Shown: positions 15,211-23,692, counted from the stretch's first letter. The stretch is DNA of 64,000 bases from MFAQ01 sp964429015 (GCA_964429015.1 CAYSAM010000002.1:1-64000), one strand, 5' to 3'. Notes: generated from the sequence alone by a model not told the origin. A program made the numbers and translations.

Positions 15211-15516
15211 GGTTATTTTTTCCAGGTGCGGTATAAGTAGTTTACACCACTCCTTGGCGACATTCCCATCAAAATGAAATCCAGTTCCAACTTCAATAGT
15301 CCTTTCCCCTTCATTCATGTCAAAAAATTCATGTACCCGCAATACTGCATCGATTTTATAAAATGTATGACCTACATATCTTAGAAAATATTTAGAATAC
15401 AATTCTTCAACTTTAAGCAATGCGTCAACTGAATCGCCGCCTCTAAAAATTAAGAACACATTTTCTCCAGGCTCTAGGCCACAAATTAACTCTTCCATTT
15501 CAGAGCCTTCCATCAC
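15193..15516 (-). CDS. Hypothetical 107-aa protein
   Basis: Not recognised. A small acidic soluble protein (MEELICGLEPGENVFLIF...) without membrane segment or motif. The first in-frame ATG is at 15516; two later methionines within seven residues are alternatives. The C-terminal codons overlap the terminator hairpin. It lies downstream of lysS on the same strand with a 35-nt gap. Confidence 0.5.
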   Translation of the reverse strand: MMEGSEMEELICGLEPGENVFLIFRGGDSVDALLKVEELYSKYFLRYVGHTFYKIDAVLRVHEFFDMNEGERTIEVGTGFHFDGNVAKEWCKLLIPHLEKITKKTPK

Positions 15517-15551
15517 TCCTCCAAATTTTCAAAGATACCAATATTATATCA

Positions 15552-17030
15552 CTACAGGTCTTTTTTCACTCTTAGAGGTGGAAACAAAGTTCCTTCACGT
15601 CCAGATACATTCTCCATAAACCAAAACAATCTCTCCGAGAATCCATAACCCGAAGTTGGAGGCATACCATAGCGAAGCATTTCCACAAAGTCCATATCTA
15701 GCATCTGAGCTTCATCGTCTCCTGCGTCCCTAGCTCCTTGCTGCTCTAGGAAGCGTTCCAGTTGCTCATCTGGGTCATTTAGCTCCGAGTAACCATTACC
15801 AAGTTCAGACCCACCTATAATCGGCTGAAATCTTTCGGTTAGTTCCGGGTTTTCTGGTTTATTTTTTGCAAGAGGCGACACAAATTTCGGAACATTAACC
15901 AGGAAAGCTGGACCATCTACAGTTTTTCTCACTATTTTCCACAAGTTATCTATTAGGCGCATTCTGTTTACTTCTCCGGTCAGTCTAACACCATTTTCAG
16001 CTACCGCTTTTTTCATTTTTTCTTCATCGTCTTTAAAGACATCCACTCCAGTTTTCTCTTTTATAGAACTTACGTAATCAATTTCTCGCCAGTCATCCGC
16101 TAAGTCAAACTTATAACCTCTAGTTTCAAAAACCGTAGTCCCATAAATTTCAGTTGCCAAGTGACGATACAAATCCCTCACCAGTTCCATATTATTTTTA
16201 TAGTCCGCAAAAGCCCAGTACCACTCGCATTGGTAATACTCTGGCATATGTTCGTCATCCATTCCCTCATTGCGAAAGTTGGGACCAAGAGTAAAAACTT
16301 TTTCATAACCCGCCCCAATTAACCTTTTTTGGTAAAGCTCAGTGGAAATACGCAAGAAAAAATCTTGGTCAATTGAATTCATGTGAGTAGTAAAAGGTTT
16401 TGCATCAGCTCCACCAGTTACCGACTCTAGTACTGGAGTTTCTACCTCCATAAAACCTCTATCTTGTAAAAATTTTCTAGTTTCGCTCCAAAACTTCGCT
16501 TTTCTCTCAAAACGCTTCTTTTTGTCCGCATTCATCAAAATATCTAAGTATCGCTTGCGGATAGCGTCATCTGGGTCTGTAATCCCTTCCCATTTATCAG
16601 GTAGCGGCAAGCGGGATTTTGTCAGCAAACGAATCGAACTAACCATCAAGGACACCTCGCCCGTTCTCGTCTTTACCACTTCACCCGTAGCTTCAATAAA
16701 GTCACCCAGGTCAAGTAATTCCAAATCTTCAAAACCAATAAATTGTTTTTCCTTATTTGTAATCTCCAAAGTATCAGCCCTAATAAAAAGTTGAATTCTT
16801 CCACTCTGATCCTGAATCTGGCCAAAAATTAGTTTCCCGTGCTCCCTCCAAGCCATAATCCTACCCGCCAAAGTCATTATTTTGGCCTCATATTTCTCAA
16901 AGTTATCAACCACATCTTTATTAGCTAAGTCTTTTTTGGATTTAGCCGGATATAGCTCAATACCAATAAGCTTAAGGTGTTCTACCTTTTTTTCTCTTTC
17001 CTTCAATATTTCATCTAGTCTACTTGCCAT
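15552..17030 (-). CDS. lysS: Lysyl-tRNA synthetase, class II
   Basis: A 492-aa enzyme of normal length. The N-terminal OB-fold anticodon domain is visible (AGRIMAWREHGKLIFGQIQD), motif 2 is FRNEGMDDEHMPEYYQCEWYW and motif 3 lies in GYGFSERLFWFMENVSGRE. ATG 17030 is used; a TTG two codons earlier is less likely. There is no clear Shine-Dalgarno sequence next to the ATG. Confidence 0.95.
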   Translation of the reverse strand: MASRLDEILKEREKKVEHLKLIGIELYPAKSKKDLANKDVVDNFEKYEAKIMTLAGRIMAWREHGKLIFGQIQDQSGRIQLFIRADTLEITNKEKQFIGFEDLELLDLGDFIEATGEVVKTRTGEVSLMVSSIRLLTKSRLPLPDKWEGITDPDDAIRKRYLDILMNADKKKRFERKAKFWSETRKFLQDRGFMEVETPVLESVTGGADAKPFTTHMNSIDQDFFLRISTELYQKRLIGAGYEKVFTLGPNFRNEGMDDEHMPEYYQCEWYWAFADYKNNMELVRDLYRHLATEIYGTTVFETRGYKFDLADDWREIDYVSSIKEKTGVDVFKDDEEKMKKAVAENGVRLTGEVNRMRLIDNLWKIVRKTVDGPAFLVNVPKFVSPLAKNKPENPELTERFQPIIGGSELGNGYSELNDPDEQLERFLEQQGARDAGDDEAQMLDMDFVEMLRYGMPPTSGYGFSERLFWFMENVSGREGTLFPPLRVKKDL

Positions 17031-17090
17031 AAACAATATTTTAAACTAAACTACCCTCCTATAACACCTTAAAAATTAAAGGAGCCCAAA

Positions 17091-17546
17091 ATGGATATTT
17101 TTGATTCCTTAAAAAGGGTAAAAGATTTTTTGGCAAAACCCATCGACGAAGAAATATTTTATGACCCCAACAACACACCCTATGTATCAGTAACCTTTCT
17201 TTATCTTGTGGGGGGAATATTCAAAGAAGCCTCCTATGGAACTTTTTTAAATATCAAAAGAGCAAAAGAGCCAATCATCAAACCTGTCCCCAGCAACTAC
17301 CAACAAGAAATGTGTGTAGGACTAAGCAAAATACTCCTTGCTTCATTTTTAGAAAGTGCCTCCAAAACAACAGAAAATCCAGATCCAATAATCTCAGATG
17401 ACGGCTATTGTGACGGGCTCTGGTTCAATTTAGACGCACGAATCATTATTTCAGTCATTGCAAGCCCCAAAGATGCAAGTTTCTGCTTCACCACCACAAA
17501 AAACCAACTAGAAATTATCCATGACAACTACCAAAAGAAGGAGTAG
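17091..17546 (+). CDS. Hypothetical protein, tandem paralogue A
   Basis: A 151-aa protein that I do not recognise, with a good AAAGGAG ribosome binding site. It shares a pattern with the next gene: D-x2-GY-x-DG...II-x-VIA-x-P-x-D near the C-terminus. Soluble, no signal. The two genes are 2 nt apart and end in one terminator, so they form a two-gene operon of paralogous small proteins. Confidence 0.6.
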   Translation: MDIFDSLKRVKDFLAKPIDEEIFYDPNNTPYVSVTFLYLVGGIFKEASYGTFLNIKRAKEPIIKPVPSNYQQEMCVGLSKILLASFLESASKTTENPDPIISDDGYCDGLWFNLDARIIISVIASPKDASFCFTTTKNQLEIIHDNYQKKE

Positions 17547-17548
17547 CA

Positions 17549-17968
17549 ATGTCAGAATTGAACTTCTTTGTTCAAATTGTCAAAAATCTGTTTATCGAGT
17601 TTGACCAAAGTTTACTAACTAGCAAGGTAAGTCCTTTTCTTGGTTTAACTTATATCAAAATATTCCCCGGTAAAAATCACGAATTCTCAAGCCACCACTT
17701 ATACATTTTCGAGCCAAGCTCAATAGTCCCACAAACTGAATCAAGCCTAAATTTATATCATAAGTCACAGAATCTTTTTTTAAACTTTATAAACCAAACT
17801 GCTAGCGTTCCAGGACCACTTCAAGATCAAAACGGTTATGCGAACGGTATTGGAATTGGCAACTATGACGTACTCATAATTACTATAATTGCAGATCCAG
17901 AAGACTATCACTTTTTATACAAATCCATTCTCAACAAAATTCACATCGCTACCTCCAATCTCGCTTAG
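17549..17968 (+). CDS. Hypothetical protein, tandem paralogue B
   Basis: A 139-aa protein with the ribosome binding site AAGGAG inside the end of the preceding gene. The C-terminal block NGYANG...VLIITIIADPEDYHF matches the same block of paralogue A. Function unknown; the conserved GY-x-N/D-G turn and the IA-x-P-x-D strand suggest one common fold. Confidence 0.6.
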   Translation: MSELNFFVQIVKNLFIEFDQSLLTSKVSPFLGLTYIKIFPGKNHEFSSHHLYIFEPSSIVPQTESSLNLYHKSQNLFLNFINQTASVPGPLQDQNGYANGIGIGNYDVLIITIIADPEDYHFLYKSILNKIHIATSNLA

Positions 17969-17975
17969 TTACCAG

Positions 17976-17997
17976 CCCTGCAACAGCAGGGTTTTTT
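17976..17997 (+). terminator. Intrinsic terminator
   Basis: CCCTGC (17976-17981), GCAGGG (17986-17991), six T. Confidence 0.85.
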
Positions 17998-18019
17998 GTA
18001 ACAAGTTGACAAGTAAGCC

Positions 18020-19702
18020 TTACATTTTCTCTACCACCTCTATCCCAAGCAGCTCAGTTCCCTTTTTCAATATCTCAACAACTGCTTTTACCAAAGCCAG
18101 CCTCTTCGCCTCCCTTTCACTACCCAGTACTTTATTGTGGTCATAAAAAGCATTAAACTTTTTTGCTACTTCAAATAAGTATCCTGCTACCAAGTGTGGG
18201 GCAAAATTCCTAGCAGCTTCTTCCACCACCTCTCCTTCGGCAAATTTCATCAACAATCTTGCCAATTCCTTCTCCTCCCCCTCAAACCATATCTGCTTAT
18301 CTACAATCGACGATCCACCATCTACAATCTTTTTTGCCCTCACGTAAGCATAATTTATATACGGAGCACTATTCCCTTCCATTGCCAAGGCCTCTTCCCA
18401 ACGGAATACATAGTTAAGTTCGGGAGATCTTCTTAATTCGTTATATTTAATTGCATTTATCGCCATTCTGTCTACGTCAACACTCTCATTTTTTACAAAC
18501 TCTCTTGCTTCATCTCCTGCCTTAGTTATCAAATCTTCCAGTTTAATAGTGTTTCCTTTTCTGGTACTCATCTTCCCCTCTGGTAAAGTCAAAAGGCCAT
18601 GTGCAACATGGGTAAACCTAATGCCTTTAGTCTCCTCTGGCCACAACATTCTTGCAATCTCAAAAACTTGCCTAAAGTGAAGTGTTTGCTCGGCTCCTAC
18701 TTCGTAAACATAAAGATCTGCTTGTAAATTTTTATCAGTCAGTCTTTTTTGAATTGTAGCCAAGTCCCGCATTAAATAAGTCGTCGCCCCATCTGACTTC
18801 GTCACCATCGCAAGTGGCATATATTCTTTACTATCTTTCTCAAACTTAACTATACAAGCACCTCTCTCTCCTTCTGTGGCGATTCCTTTTTCCTTTAGGT
18901 CAGCTAGAATCTGAAGCATTTCTTGCTCGTAGATACTCTCCCCGTTCATATTCTCAAAACTAACACCTAGCTTTTTATATATCTCATTAAACTCTTTCAT
19001 GGAAACATCTATAGCTAGCTGCCAAATTTTGCGAGCATTAGTGTCCTCCTGCTCCAAACGCAAAAAGGCTTCTCTTGCCTTTTCTTTCAAATCAGGATTC
19101 TCGGCAATTCTAGTATTAAAGCGTACATATAACTCCTCTAGTTCTCCTATAGACATATTAGAAATATCCAAGTTTTCTTCTTCCACTGCCGCAATTATCA
19201 TTCCAAATTGAGTTCCCCAATCTCCCAAGTGATTGTCATTAGTTACTGTTGCCCCACTGGCTTTATAAAGATTAAATAAGGCCTGACCAATAATAGTAGA
19301 CCGCAAATGACCAACCGAAAACCTCTTAGCAATATTAGGAGAGCTATACTCCACCAAAACTTTCTTTCTCTTCATAAATTCACTCTTTCCCCAATAGTCA
19401 CTACCCGCCATACCTATTGCCAAAGATAAATATTCGTCCCTGACCCAAAAGTTAATAAACCCAGGTCCAGCAACTTCAACTTTTTCTAAGTCAATCACAA
19501 GCGCAAGTTCTTTATTTGTTTTTAGTTTCTCCACTATCTCCACAGCAAACTCTCTTGGGTTTTTACCGGTAGACTTGGCAAGCACCATCGCTACATTGCA
19601 AGAAAAGTCACCTTTAGTTTCGTCGCTTGGTCTTTCCACGGTAAAACTATCTGCTTCGCAGACTTCCACAACTACTTTTTTAATTATTTCTTTTATATTC
19701 AT
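18020..19702 (-). CDS. argS: Arginyl-tRNA synthetase
   Basis: A 560-aa class I synthetase of normal length. An N-terminal Add1-type domain, HIGH-type SVGHLRSTIIG near residue 128, the ArgRS signature DNHLGDWGTQFGMI, MSTRKGN in place of KMSKS, and a C-terminal DALR anticodon domain ending LGIEVVEKM. Residues about 457-468 (KIVDGGSSIVDKQ) are encoded by a heptad-type repeat (18299-18331) that also occurs in other genes and spacers of the window; this is probably a tolerated in-frame insertion. Confidence 0.95.
   Translation of the reverse strand: MNIKEIIKKVVVEVCEADSFTVERPSDETKGDFSCNVAMVLAKSTGKNPREFAVEIVEKLKTNKELALVIDLEKVEVAGPGFINFWVRDEYLSLAIGMAGSDYWGKSEFMKRKKVLVEYSSPNIAKRFSVGHLRSTIIGQALFNLYKASGATVTNDNHLGDWGTQFGMIIAAVEEENLDISNMSIGELEELYVRFNTRIAENPDLKEKAREAFLRLEQEDTNARKIWQLAIDVSMKEFNEIYKKLGVSFENMNGESIYEQEMLQILADLKEKGIATEGERGACIVKFEKDSKEYMPLAMVTKSDGATTYLMRDLATIQKRLTDKNLQADLYVYEVGAEQTLHFRQVFEIARMLWPEETKGIRFTHVAHGLLTLPEGKMSTRKGNTIKLEDLITKAGDEAREFVKNESVDVDRMAINAIKYNELRRSPELNYVFRWEEALAMEGNSAPYINYAYVRAKKIVDGGSSIVDKQIWFEGEEKELARLLMKFAEGEVVEEAARNFAPHLVAGYLFEVAKKFNAFYDHNKVLGSEREAKRLALVKAVVEILKKGTELLGIEVVEKM
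18299..18331. repeat. Heptad repeat inside argS
   Basis: Tandem units of the ATCTACA/ATCGACG/ATCCACC kind in the coding frame, encoding KIVDGGSSIVD. Same family as 25612, 30814, 31812, 40361 and 48041. Confidence 0.55.
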
Positions 19703-19703
19703 C

Positions 19704-19746
19704 CATCGTCATTGCGAGTTTCGTACTCGAACCGAAGCAATCTCAA
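19704..19746. repeat. Dispersed TCATTGCGAG ... AAGCAATCTC palindrome
   Basis: TCATTGCGAG at the left and GAAGCAATCTC at the right flank an inner GTTTCGTACTCGAAC stem. A widespread bacterial intergenic repeat; a second copy is at 36528-36570. Confidence 0.65.
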
Positions 19747-19782
19747 ATAGTTGCTTACTGATATTTTATCCCAACTAGCCAC

Positions 19783-19807
19783 AAAAAAATCCCCCATTTC
19801 TGGAGGA
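19783..19807 (-). terminator. Intrinsic terminator of the small-ORF pair
   Basis: TCCCCCA (19790-19796) pairs with TGGAGGA (19801-19807) with one mismatch; on the minus strand seven T follow. Confidence 0.7.
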
Positions 19808-20074
19808 CTAGACACTCGGTAAAGCTATTCCTTCAGGTAGTGGGGTTTTTGTCAGATTAGCAAATATTTCTTTCGCCTTTTCCGCTCCTTCCCAATACTC
19901 AATACCACCATCACGCCTTAGTAGACTATCCGCAACGAGGTCTGGAGTATTGTTCAGGTTTAGCCTACCAGCTGTTTCAAACGAAACTCCAACCTTAAGC
20001 AACAAGGCGTATCGAGCAGAAACGTCACGCATCATGTGAGCAATAATCAGATTCTTCAATAAAACTTCACTCAT
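19808..20074 (-). CDS. Hypothetical 88-aa protein
   Basis: Not recognised. A small helical protein opening MSEVLLKNLIIAHMMRDVSAR. GGAGG lies 6 nt before the ATG. It lies 12 nt after the gene at 20087 and ends in a terminator, so the two form an operon driven by the duplicated leader at 20342-20381. Confidence 0.55.
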   Translation of the reverse strand: MSEVLLKNLIIAHMMRDVSARYALLLKVGVSFETAGRLNLNNTPDLVADSLLRRDGGIEYWEGAEKAKEIFANLTKTPLPEGIALPSV

Positions 20075-20086
20075 AGTACCTCCAAT

Positions 20087-20338
20087 TTAATTTTCTCTAA
20101 ACCAACTGGGCTTAGGTAATGCTTTAATCTGTCTCACAAATTCCTCGTACCCACCTTGCACAGAAAATATTTCCACAAAAGAACCCTTTACGTTCAATAT
20201 TGCACCCTGCAAATTCAAAATCAGATAATTAGCCTGTCCCCACTTAGTTTGTCGAATCAGGTCGTATCTTTCAGTCACACTGCACTGCATGTACTGTGCC
20301 AGTAGTGACTCCAGGTCATCTTGCCAATTTTTAGCCAC
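20087..20338 (-). CDS. Hypothetical 83-aa protein
   Basis: Not recognised; soluble and mixed alpha/beta (NYLILNLQGAILNVKGSFVEIF). GTG 20338 is preferred because AGGAGG (20343-20348) lies just upstream; the TTG five codons earlier would fall before it. Its promoter and leader are nearly identical to those of the unrelated gene at 21120. Confidence 0.55.
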   Translation of the reverse strand: MAKNWQDDLESLLAQYMQCSVTERYDLIRQTKWGQANYLILNLQGAILNVKGSFVEIFSVQGGYEEFVRQIKALPKPSWFREN

Positions 20339-20341
20339 ACT

Positions 20342-20381
20342 TCCTCCTGTCAAAGTTTACTTATAGGTCTATTATACCACC
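20342..20381 (-). promoter_or_regulatory. Duplicated promoter-leader, copy A
   Basis: A 40-nt block from GGTGGTATAATAG to the AGGAGG ribosome binding site, containing the -10 TATAAT and the leader ACCTATAAG. It differs from copy B (21373-21412) at one position. Confidence 0.7.
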
Positions 20382-20413
20382 TGCAAGGTCTGACCCTGCA
20401 GATCAAGGATCCG

Positions 20414-20809
20414 CTATATTTTTTCTACTTGCTTCTTCAATTTCTTATCAAAAGTAAGCACCCCAACCCCAGATATGCTTGCACAAGCAGTCAAGTAGGC
20501 ATCCACAAAATGAATTCCTTCTAAATATCGAGAAATCGTAAAAAGCAGTTCTTCTCTTTCATTAACCACCAGCCACTTTTGTGTCAACATTTTATTAAAT
20601 GCTTCACAAACCAGCTCTCTTGGTTTTTTATAGTTTGACTCCAAAACATAACACGTTTCGGCTACCACCAATGGCTTTAACAAAAGAGTTCTCATTCCTT
20701 TTTTAGCTTCTCTAAAAGCTTTTTCAGCTTCTTTCATTTGCTCGGGGTTATCCCCAGTCAAAAATCTCACCAAAATATTAGTATCAATTAACTCTGTTTT
20801 CTTGGCCAT
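20414..20809 (-). CDS. vapC: PIN-domain RNase toxin, VapC type
   Basis: A 131-aa protein with the four acidic positions of PIN nucleases: D9 in IDTNILVRFLTGD, E51 in VVAETCYVLES, D103 in HFVDAYL and D120 in LTFDKKL. Such toxins cleave tRNA or rRNA when not bound by the antitoxin. The gene overlaps the AbrB-type antitoxin gene by 22 nt, the usual antitoxin-first order. Confidence 0.9.
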   Translation of the reverse strand: MAKKTELIDTNILVRFLTGDNPEQMKEAEKAFREAKKGMRTLLLKPLVVAETCYVLESNYKKPRELVCEAFNKMLTQKWLVVNEREELLFTISRYLEGIHFVDAYLTACASISGVGVLTFDKKLKKQVEKI

Positions 20810-21036
20810 TGTTTAGAAAAATTATCTCTCGCTTGCCTCAGTTCCTCGTCACTTAGTTTTATCTCTCCTCCCAAGCTCCCCGCCAAATCAAAAAAATCTG
20901 TTTGAGGCTCAATTATTATTTGCTTACCCACCCTACGAGCAATTGCCTTCGTAGAGCCAGTTATCCCAAAAATTTCTCTCATCTCTTTAGGTATGGTCAC
21001 TTGACCTTGACTAGTTATAGAAACTATTGCTTGCAT
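20788..21036 (-). CDS. AbrB/SpoVT-type antitoxin
   Basis: An 82-aa protein whose first 45 residues form the swapped-hairpin AbrB DNA-binding domain (SITSQGQVTIPKEMREIFG); the C-terminal acidic tail would bind the VapC toxin. The promoter puts the start of transcription at the ATG, so the mRNA is leaderless, which suits a tightly autoregulated module. Confidence 0.9.
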   Translation of the reverse strand: MQAIVSITSQGQVTIPKEMREIFGITGSTKAIARRVGKQIIIEPQTDFFDLAGSLGGEIKLSDEELRQARDNFSKQWPRKQS

Positions 21037-21042
21037 AAAACT

Positions 21043-21071
21043 ATTTTATGACGTCCACATTATTTTGTCAA
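21043..21071 (-). promoter_or_regulatory. Promoter of the toxin-antitoxin pair, leaderless
   Basis: TTGACA (21066-21071), exactly 17 nt, TAAAAT (21043-21048); the ATG begins 6 nt after the -10. Confidence 0.75.
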
Positions 21072-21093
21072 CTGTCCATTATTTATACTAGCC

Positions 21094-21120
21094 AAAAAAA
21101 ATCCCCCATTTATGAGGGAT
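21094..21120 (-). terminator. Intrinsic terminator
   Basis: ATCCC (21101-21105) pairs with GGGAT (21116-21120), with CAT/ATG inside; eight T follow on the minus strand. Confidence 0.65.
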
Positions 21121-21368
21121 CACAACATTTCCTGAGCTTTCTCGTAAACAAGTATCTCATCATCACGCTTAAGATCGTCAATCAGTAAATCAAGAACTTG
21201 GTTCGCAAAACATTCCAATTCCAATTGAAAATCTAACCTTCCGATTGCATCTTTTTCAAAACCAAGTTCAGCGAGTATAGCTTCAGCATTTTCCATTTTC
21301 CCTTCAAAAAGCTTTCTCAATACGTCCAGCCACTCTTCATCTTCTACAACCATATTAAAATTATCCAC
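21120..21368 (-). CDS. Hypothetical 82-aa acidic helical protein
   Basis: Not recognised. A strongly acidic, helix-rich protein (WLDVLRKLFEGKMENAEAILAEL). GTG 21368 follows AGGAGG and is preferred to the TTG upstream. The leader is the second copy of the 40-nt block used by the gene at 20087. It lies next to the VapBC pair; an antitoxin-like or regulatory role is possible but unsupported. Confidence 0.55.
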   Translation of the reverse strand: MDNFNMVVEDEEWLDVLRKLFEGKMENAEAILAELGFEKDAIGRLDFQLELECFANQVLDLLIDDLKRDDEILVYEKAQEML

Positions 21369-21372
21369 GAAT

Positions 21373-21412
21373 CCTCCTGTCAAAGTTTGCTTATAGGTCT
21401 ATTATACCACCA
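21373..21412 (-). promoter_or_regulatory. Duplicated promoter-leader, copy B
   Basis: Same 40-nt block as 20342-20381 with one A/G difference; it includes TATAAT and AGGAGG. Confidence 0.7.
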
Positions 21413-21437
21413 ACTTGACAGTGATATATTTACATAT

Positions 21438-21953
21438 ATGAACATTTTTGGTGAAAAATGCACAAAACTTGCTTTGCTTGAAGCAAAAAAAACACTAGAT
21501 GCAGGTAACTACCCCGTCGGGGCAGTACTAGTATTTGACAATCAAATAATTGCAAGCGGAGGAAATCACGGAGAAACCAGTAAAAACTATATTAATCATG
21601 CGGAAACAAAACTTTTTATAGAAAATGGAGAAAAAATTCTTCAAGCCTCAAAGGATGAAAAAACAATCAGCCTGTATAGCACTCTCGAACCTTGCCTCAT
21701 GTGCTTAGGAGTTGCCGTCATGAACAAGGTCAACCGAATCATTTATCTTCAAAAAGACCCTCACGCAGGAGCATGCAGTATAGACACAAAAAGCCTTGGA
21801 GTAAGATATCAAGAGGTGTGGCCAGAAATTACATACGAACACTATTCCGACGAATCTAAAAAAATGATCGTTACTTTCTTAACGAAACAAATAGATCAAG
21901 GCAATAGAGTCGAATGGAGCCAAAAGTTTCTTAAACTAATTGAGAAAACTTAG
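21438..21953 (+). CDS. Cytidine/guanine deaminase-family zinc enzyme (TadA/GuaD-like)
   Basis: A 171-aa protein of the CDA superfamily. Zinc and catalytic motifs are NHAETK (HAE) and TLEPCLMC (PCxxC), with the usual YPVGAVLV strand before them. Length and C-terminal helix resemble guanine deaminase or TadA-like enzymes; tRNA-adenosine versus free-base substrate cannot be decided. ATG 21438 is preferred to an upstream ATG (21387) inside the divergent promoter region. Its end overlaps convergent trxB by 4 nt. Confidence 0.8.
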   Translation: MNIFGEKCTKLALLEAKKTLDAGNYPVGAVLVFDNQIIASGGNHGETSKNYINHAETKLFIENGEKILQASKDEKTISLYSTLEPCLMCLGVAVMNKVNRIIYLQKDPHAGACSIDTKSLGVRYQEVWPEITYEHYSDESKKMIVTFLTKQIDQGNRVEWSQKFLKLIEKT

Positions 21954-22918
21954 TAACTTGTAGTTTCTCCAGTTAGGTATTTCTCTACGTCCAGCGCTGC
22001 TTGGCAACCCATCCCTGCTGCTGTTATCGCTTGCTTGTATTTAAAGTCAACCACATCACCAGCTCCAAAAACCCCATCAGCCGAAGTTTGTGTCGGATAC
22101 CCTTCCAACCAATCAACTTCCACTCCACCATTAATCCCTGTTTTCAAAAATCCTTTTTCATCGAGTTCTAGCTGACCTTCAAAAAGTTTTGTGTTGGGAA
22201 AGTGTCCAATAGCCAAAAACAACCCATCAGCATTAAACGTCTTGATCTCTTGAGTTCTTGAATCCTTGAGTTCTATCGAGTGCAGTTTGTCATTACCAAC
22301 CACTCGAACCACCTCACTATTCCAAATTATTTTGACCTTAGGATTATTTTTTACCCTCTCCTGCATAATTTTACTTGCCTTAAGCTCATCTCTTCTTACT
22401 ACCAAGTTCACCTCACTGGCAAATTTAGCCAAAGCCATCGCGTCTTCTACCGCCGCATCTCCTCCACCCACTACGTAAGTCACTTTATCACGGAAAAAAG
22501 CAGCATCGCAAACTGCACACACGCTTACTCCTCTACCTACAAGTTTTTCTTCACCAACATTAAGCATCTTAGATCCAGCTCCAGTAGAAACTATCACTGT
22601 CTTTGCCAAAACCTCTCTCTCGCCCACATATACCTTTTTAATCTCTCCGACAAGCTCTACTCTTGTCACATTCTCCATCTCCAAAACAGCCCCAAATCTC
22701 TTTGCCTGCTCCATCATTTCTACCATCAAGTCTGGTCCCATAATTCCTTTAGAAAACCCAGGAAAATTCTCCACCTCAGTAGTATTCATTAGTTGTCCAC
22801 CAGCTGCAGCCCCAGTTATCACCAAAGTCGAAAGCATTGCTCTAGCAGTATAAACTGCCGCAGTGTAAGCACTAGGTCCACCACCAATAATGACAACATC
22901 CCATGTTTTATTTTCCAT
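21950..22918 (-). CDS. trxB: Thioredoxin reductase
   Basis: A 322-aa flavoprotein that reduces thioredoxin with NAD(P)H. FAD-binding GGGPSAYTAAVYTAR replaces the usual GSGPAGYTA, the redox pair is CAVC in CAVCDAAFF, and the second Rossmann motif reads GGGDAAVEDA. VVRRDEL replaces the usual HRRD NADPH-phosphate motif, so cofactor preference might differ. Structured element copy 2 begins 10 nt upstream of its ATG, between trxA and trxB, leaving almost no space for a separate ribosome binding site. Confidence 0.92.
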   Translation of the reverse strand: MENKTWDVVIIGGGPSAYTAAVYTARAMLSTLVITGAAAGGQLMNTTEVENFPGFSKGIMGPDLMVEMMEQAKRFGAVLEMENVTRVELVGEIKKVYVGEREVLAKTVIVSTGAGSKMLNVGEEKLVGRGVSVCAVCDAAFFRDKVTYVVGGGDAAVEDAMALAKFASEVNLVVRRDELKASKIMQERVKNNPKVKIIWNSEVVRVVGNDKLHSIELKDSRTQEIKTFNADGLFLAIGHFPNTKLFEGQLELDEKGFLKTGINGGVEVDWLEGYPTQTSADGVFGAGDVVDFKYKQAITAAGMGCQAALDVEKYLTGETTSY

Positions 22919-22927
22919 TTTATGTGT

Positions 22928-23070
22928 TTGGTAGATGTGTTCTTTGTGGCGATATTATGCAAAGTGCGTAGAGCATGGTCTACAGTAGGCTGGAGTCTAC
23001 GCACTGCGTACAAGAAAATTTCGCCGCTGGCGAAATATTTCGGTCGCCATCAAACGAATACAGGCACCAA
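22928..23070 (+). ncRNA. Structured repeat element, copy 2
   Basis: Same core as copy 1. Outer helix: TTGGT (22928-22932) with ACCAA (23066-23070), TGTGTTC with GAATACA, TTTG with CAAA, GGCGA with TCGCC. Hairpin 1 lower stem AGTGCGTAGA/TCTACGCACT; hairpin 2 with CGCC/GGCG replacing TGCC/GGCA of copy 1 (compensatory). Several G-T pairs fit only plus-strand RNA. It lies between trxA and trxB. Confidence 0.7.
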
Positions 23071-23082
23071 TATTAAAGTATT

Positions 23083-23406
23083 TTATTTAATAACTTGCTG
23101 AATCATTTTAACGTAACCATCCTTACCAGCGAATCCTACCTGTCTAGCAACTTCTTTGCCTTTTTCAAAAAGAATCACAGTAGGAATACTCATTACTCTA
23201 TAGTCGCTTGCCACTTTCTGGTTTGCATCTACATCTAATTTTCCTACAGTTACTTTTCCGTCATACTGACTCGCCAATTCTTCCACTATAGGAGAAACCA
23301 TTCTGCATGGTCCACACCAATCAGCAAAAAAATCAACCATAACAGGTTTGTCCGATCTTAATACTTCCGAGTCAAATGTTTGGTCTGTAAAGTGTTGTAA
23401 TGCCAT
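23083..23406 (-). CDS. trxA: Thioredoxin
   Basis: A 107-aa cytoplasmic thioredoxin with the WCGPC active site at about residues 30-34 (FFADWCGPCRMVSP), the cis-proline MSIPT and the C-terminal GKDGYVKMI helix. It is the partner of trxB downstream and lies behind the CstR/CsoR-like regulator gene on the same strand. Confidence 0.97.
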   Translation of the reverse strand: MALQHFTDQTFDSEVLRSDKPVMVDFFADWCGPCRMVSPIVEELASQYDGKVTVGKLDVDANQKVASDYRVMSIPTVILFEKGKEVARQVGFAGKDGYVKMIQQVIK

Positions 23407-23464
23407 ATTTTTTAATACTTTTAATAATATTTATTTAATACAATGCTTATTTCTTATTACTTAT

Positions 23465-23692
23465 TTAGAGAAATCTCTTTAATAATTTAGTATATTCTTC
23501 TTTACTACAGCTTCCAGCCGCTTCAGCCAAAAGAGTCTTAGCAATTCCCTTAAGTGAGCTAACTGAAGCCACTATTTGTGTCACTACGGCATCACAATTT
23601 TTGTCAGCTGCAATCATTTTCTCAATACCTCCAATCTGTCCCTGAATTCTTTTCAAAGCTACTTGCAATTTCTTTTTTTCTTCAGTGTTCAT
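23465..23692 (-). CDS. CsoR/FrmR-family regulator, CstR-like cysteine pattern
   Basis: A 75-aa all-helical regulator (DUF156). The RIQGQIGGIEKMI helix is diagnostic. Only two cysteines are present, C33 and C62, 29 residues apart, and the metal-binding histidine of copper sensors is absent. That spacing is the one in the persulfide sensor CstR, so sulfur-species sensing is more likely than copper. Downstream are trxA and trxB. A G-tract operator sits in its own promoter. Confidence 0.85.
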   Translation of the reverse strand: MNTEEKKKLQVALKRIQGQIGGIEKMIAADKNCDAVVTQIVASVSSLKGIAKTLLAEAAGSCSKEEYTKLLKRFL

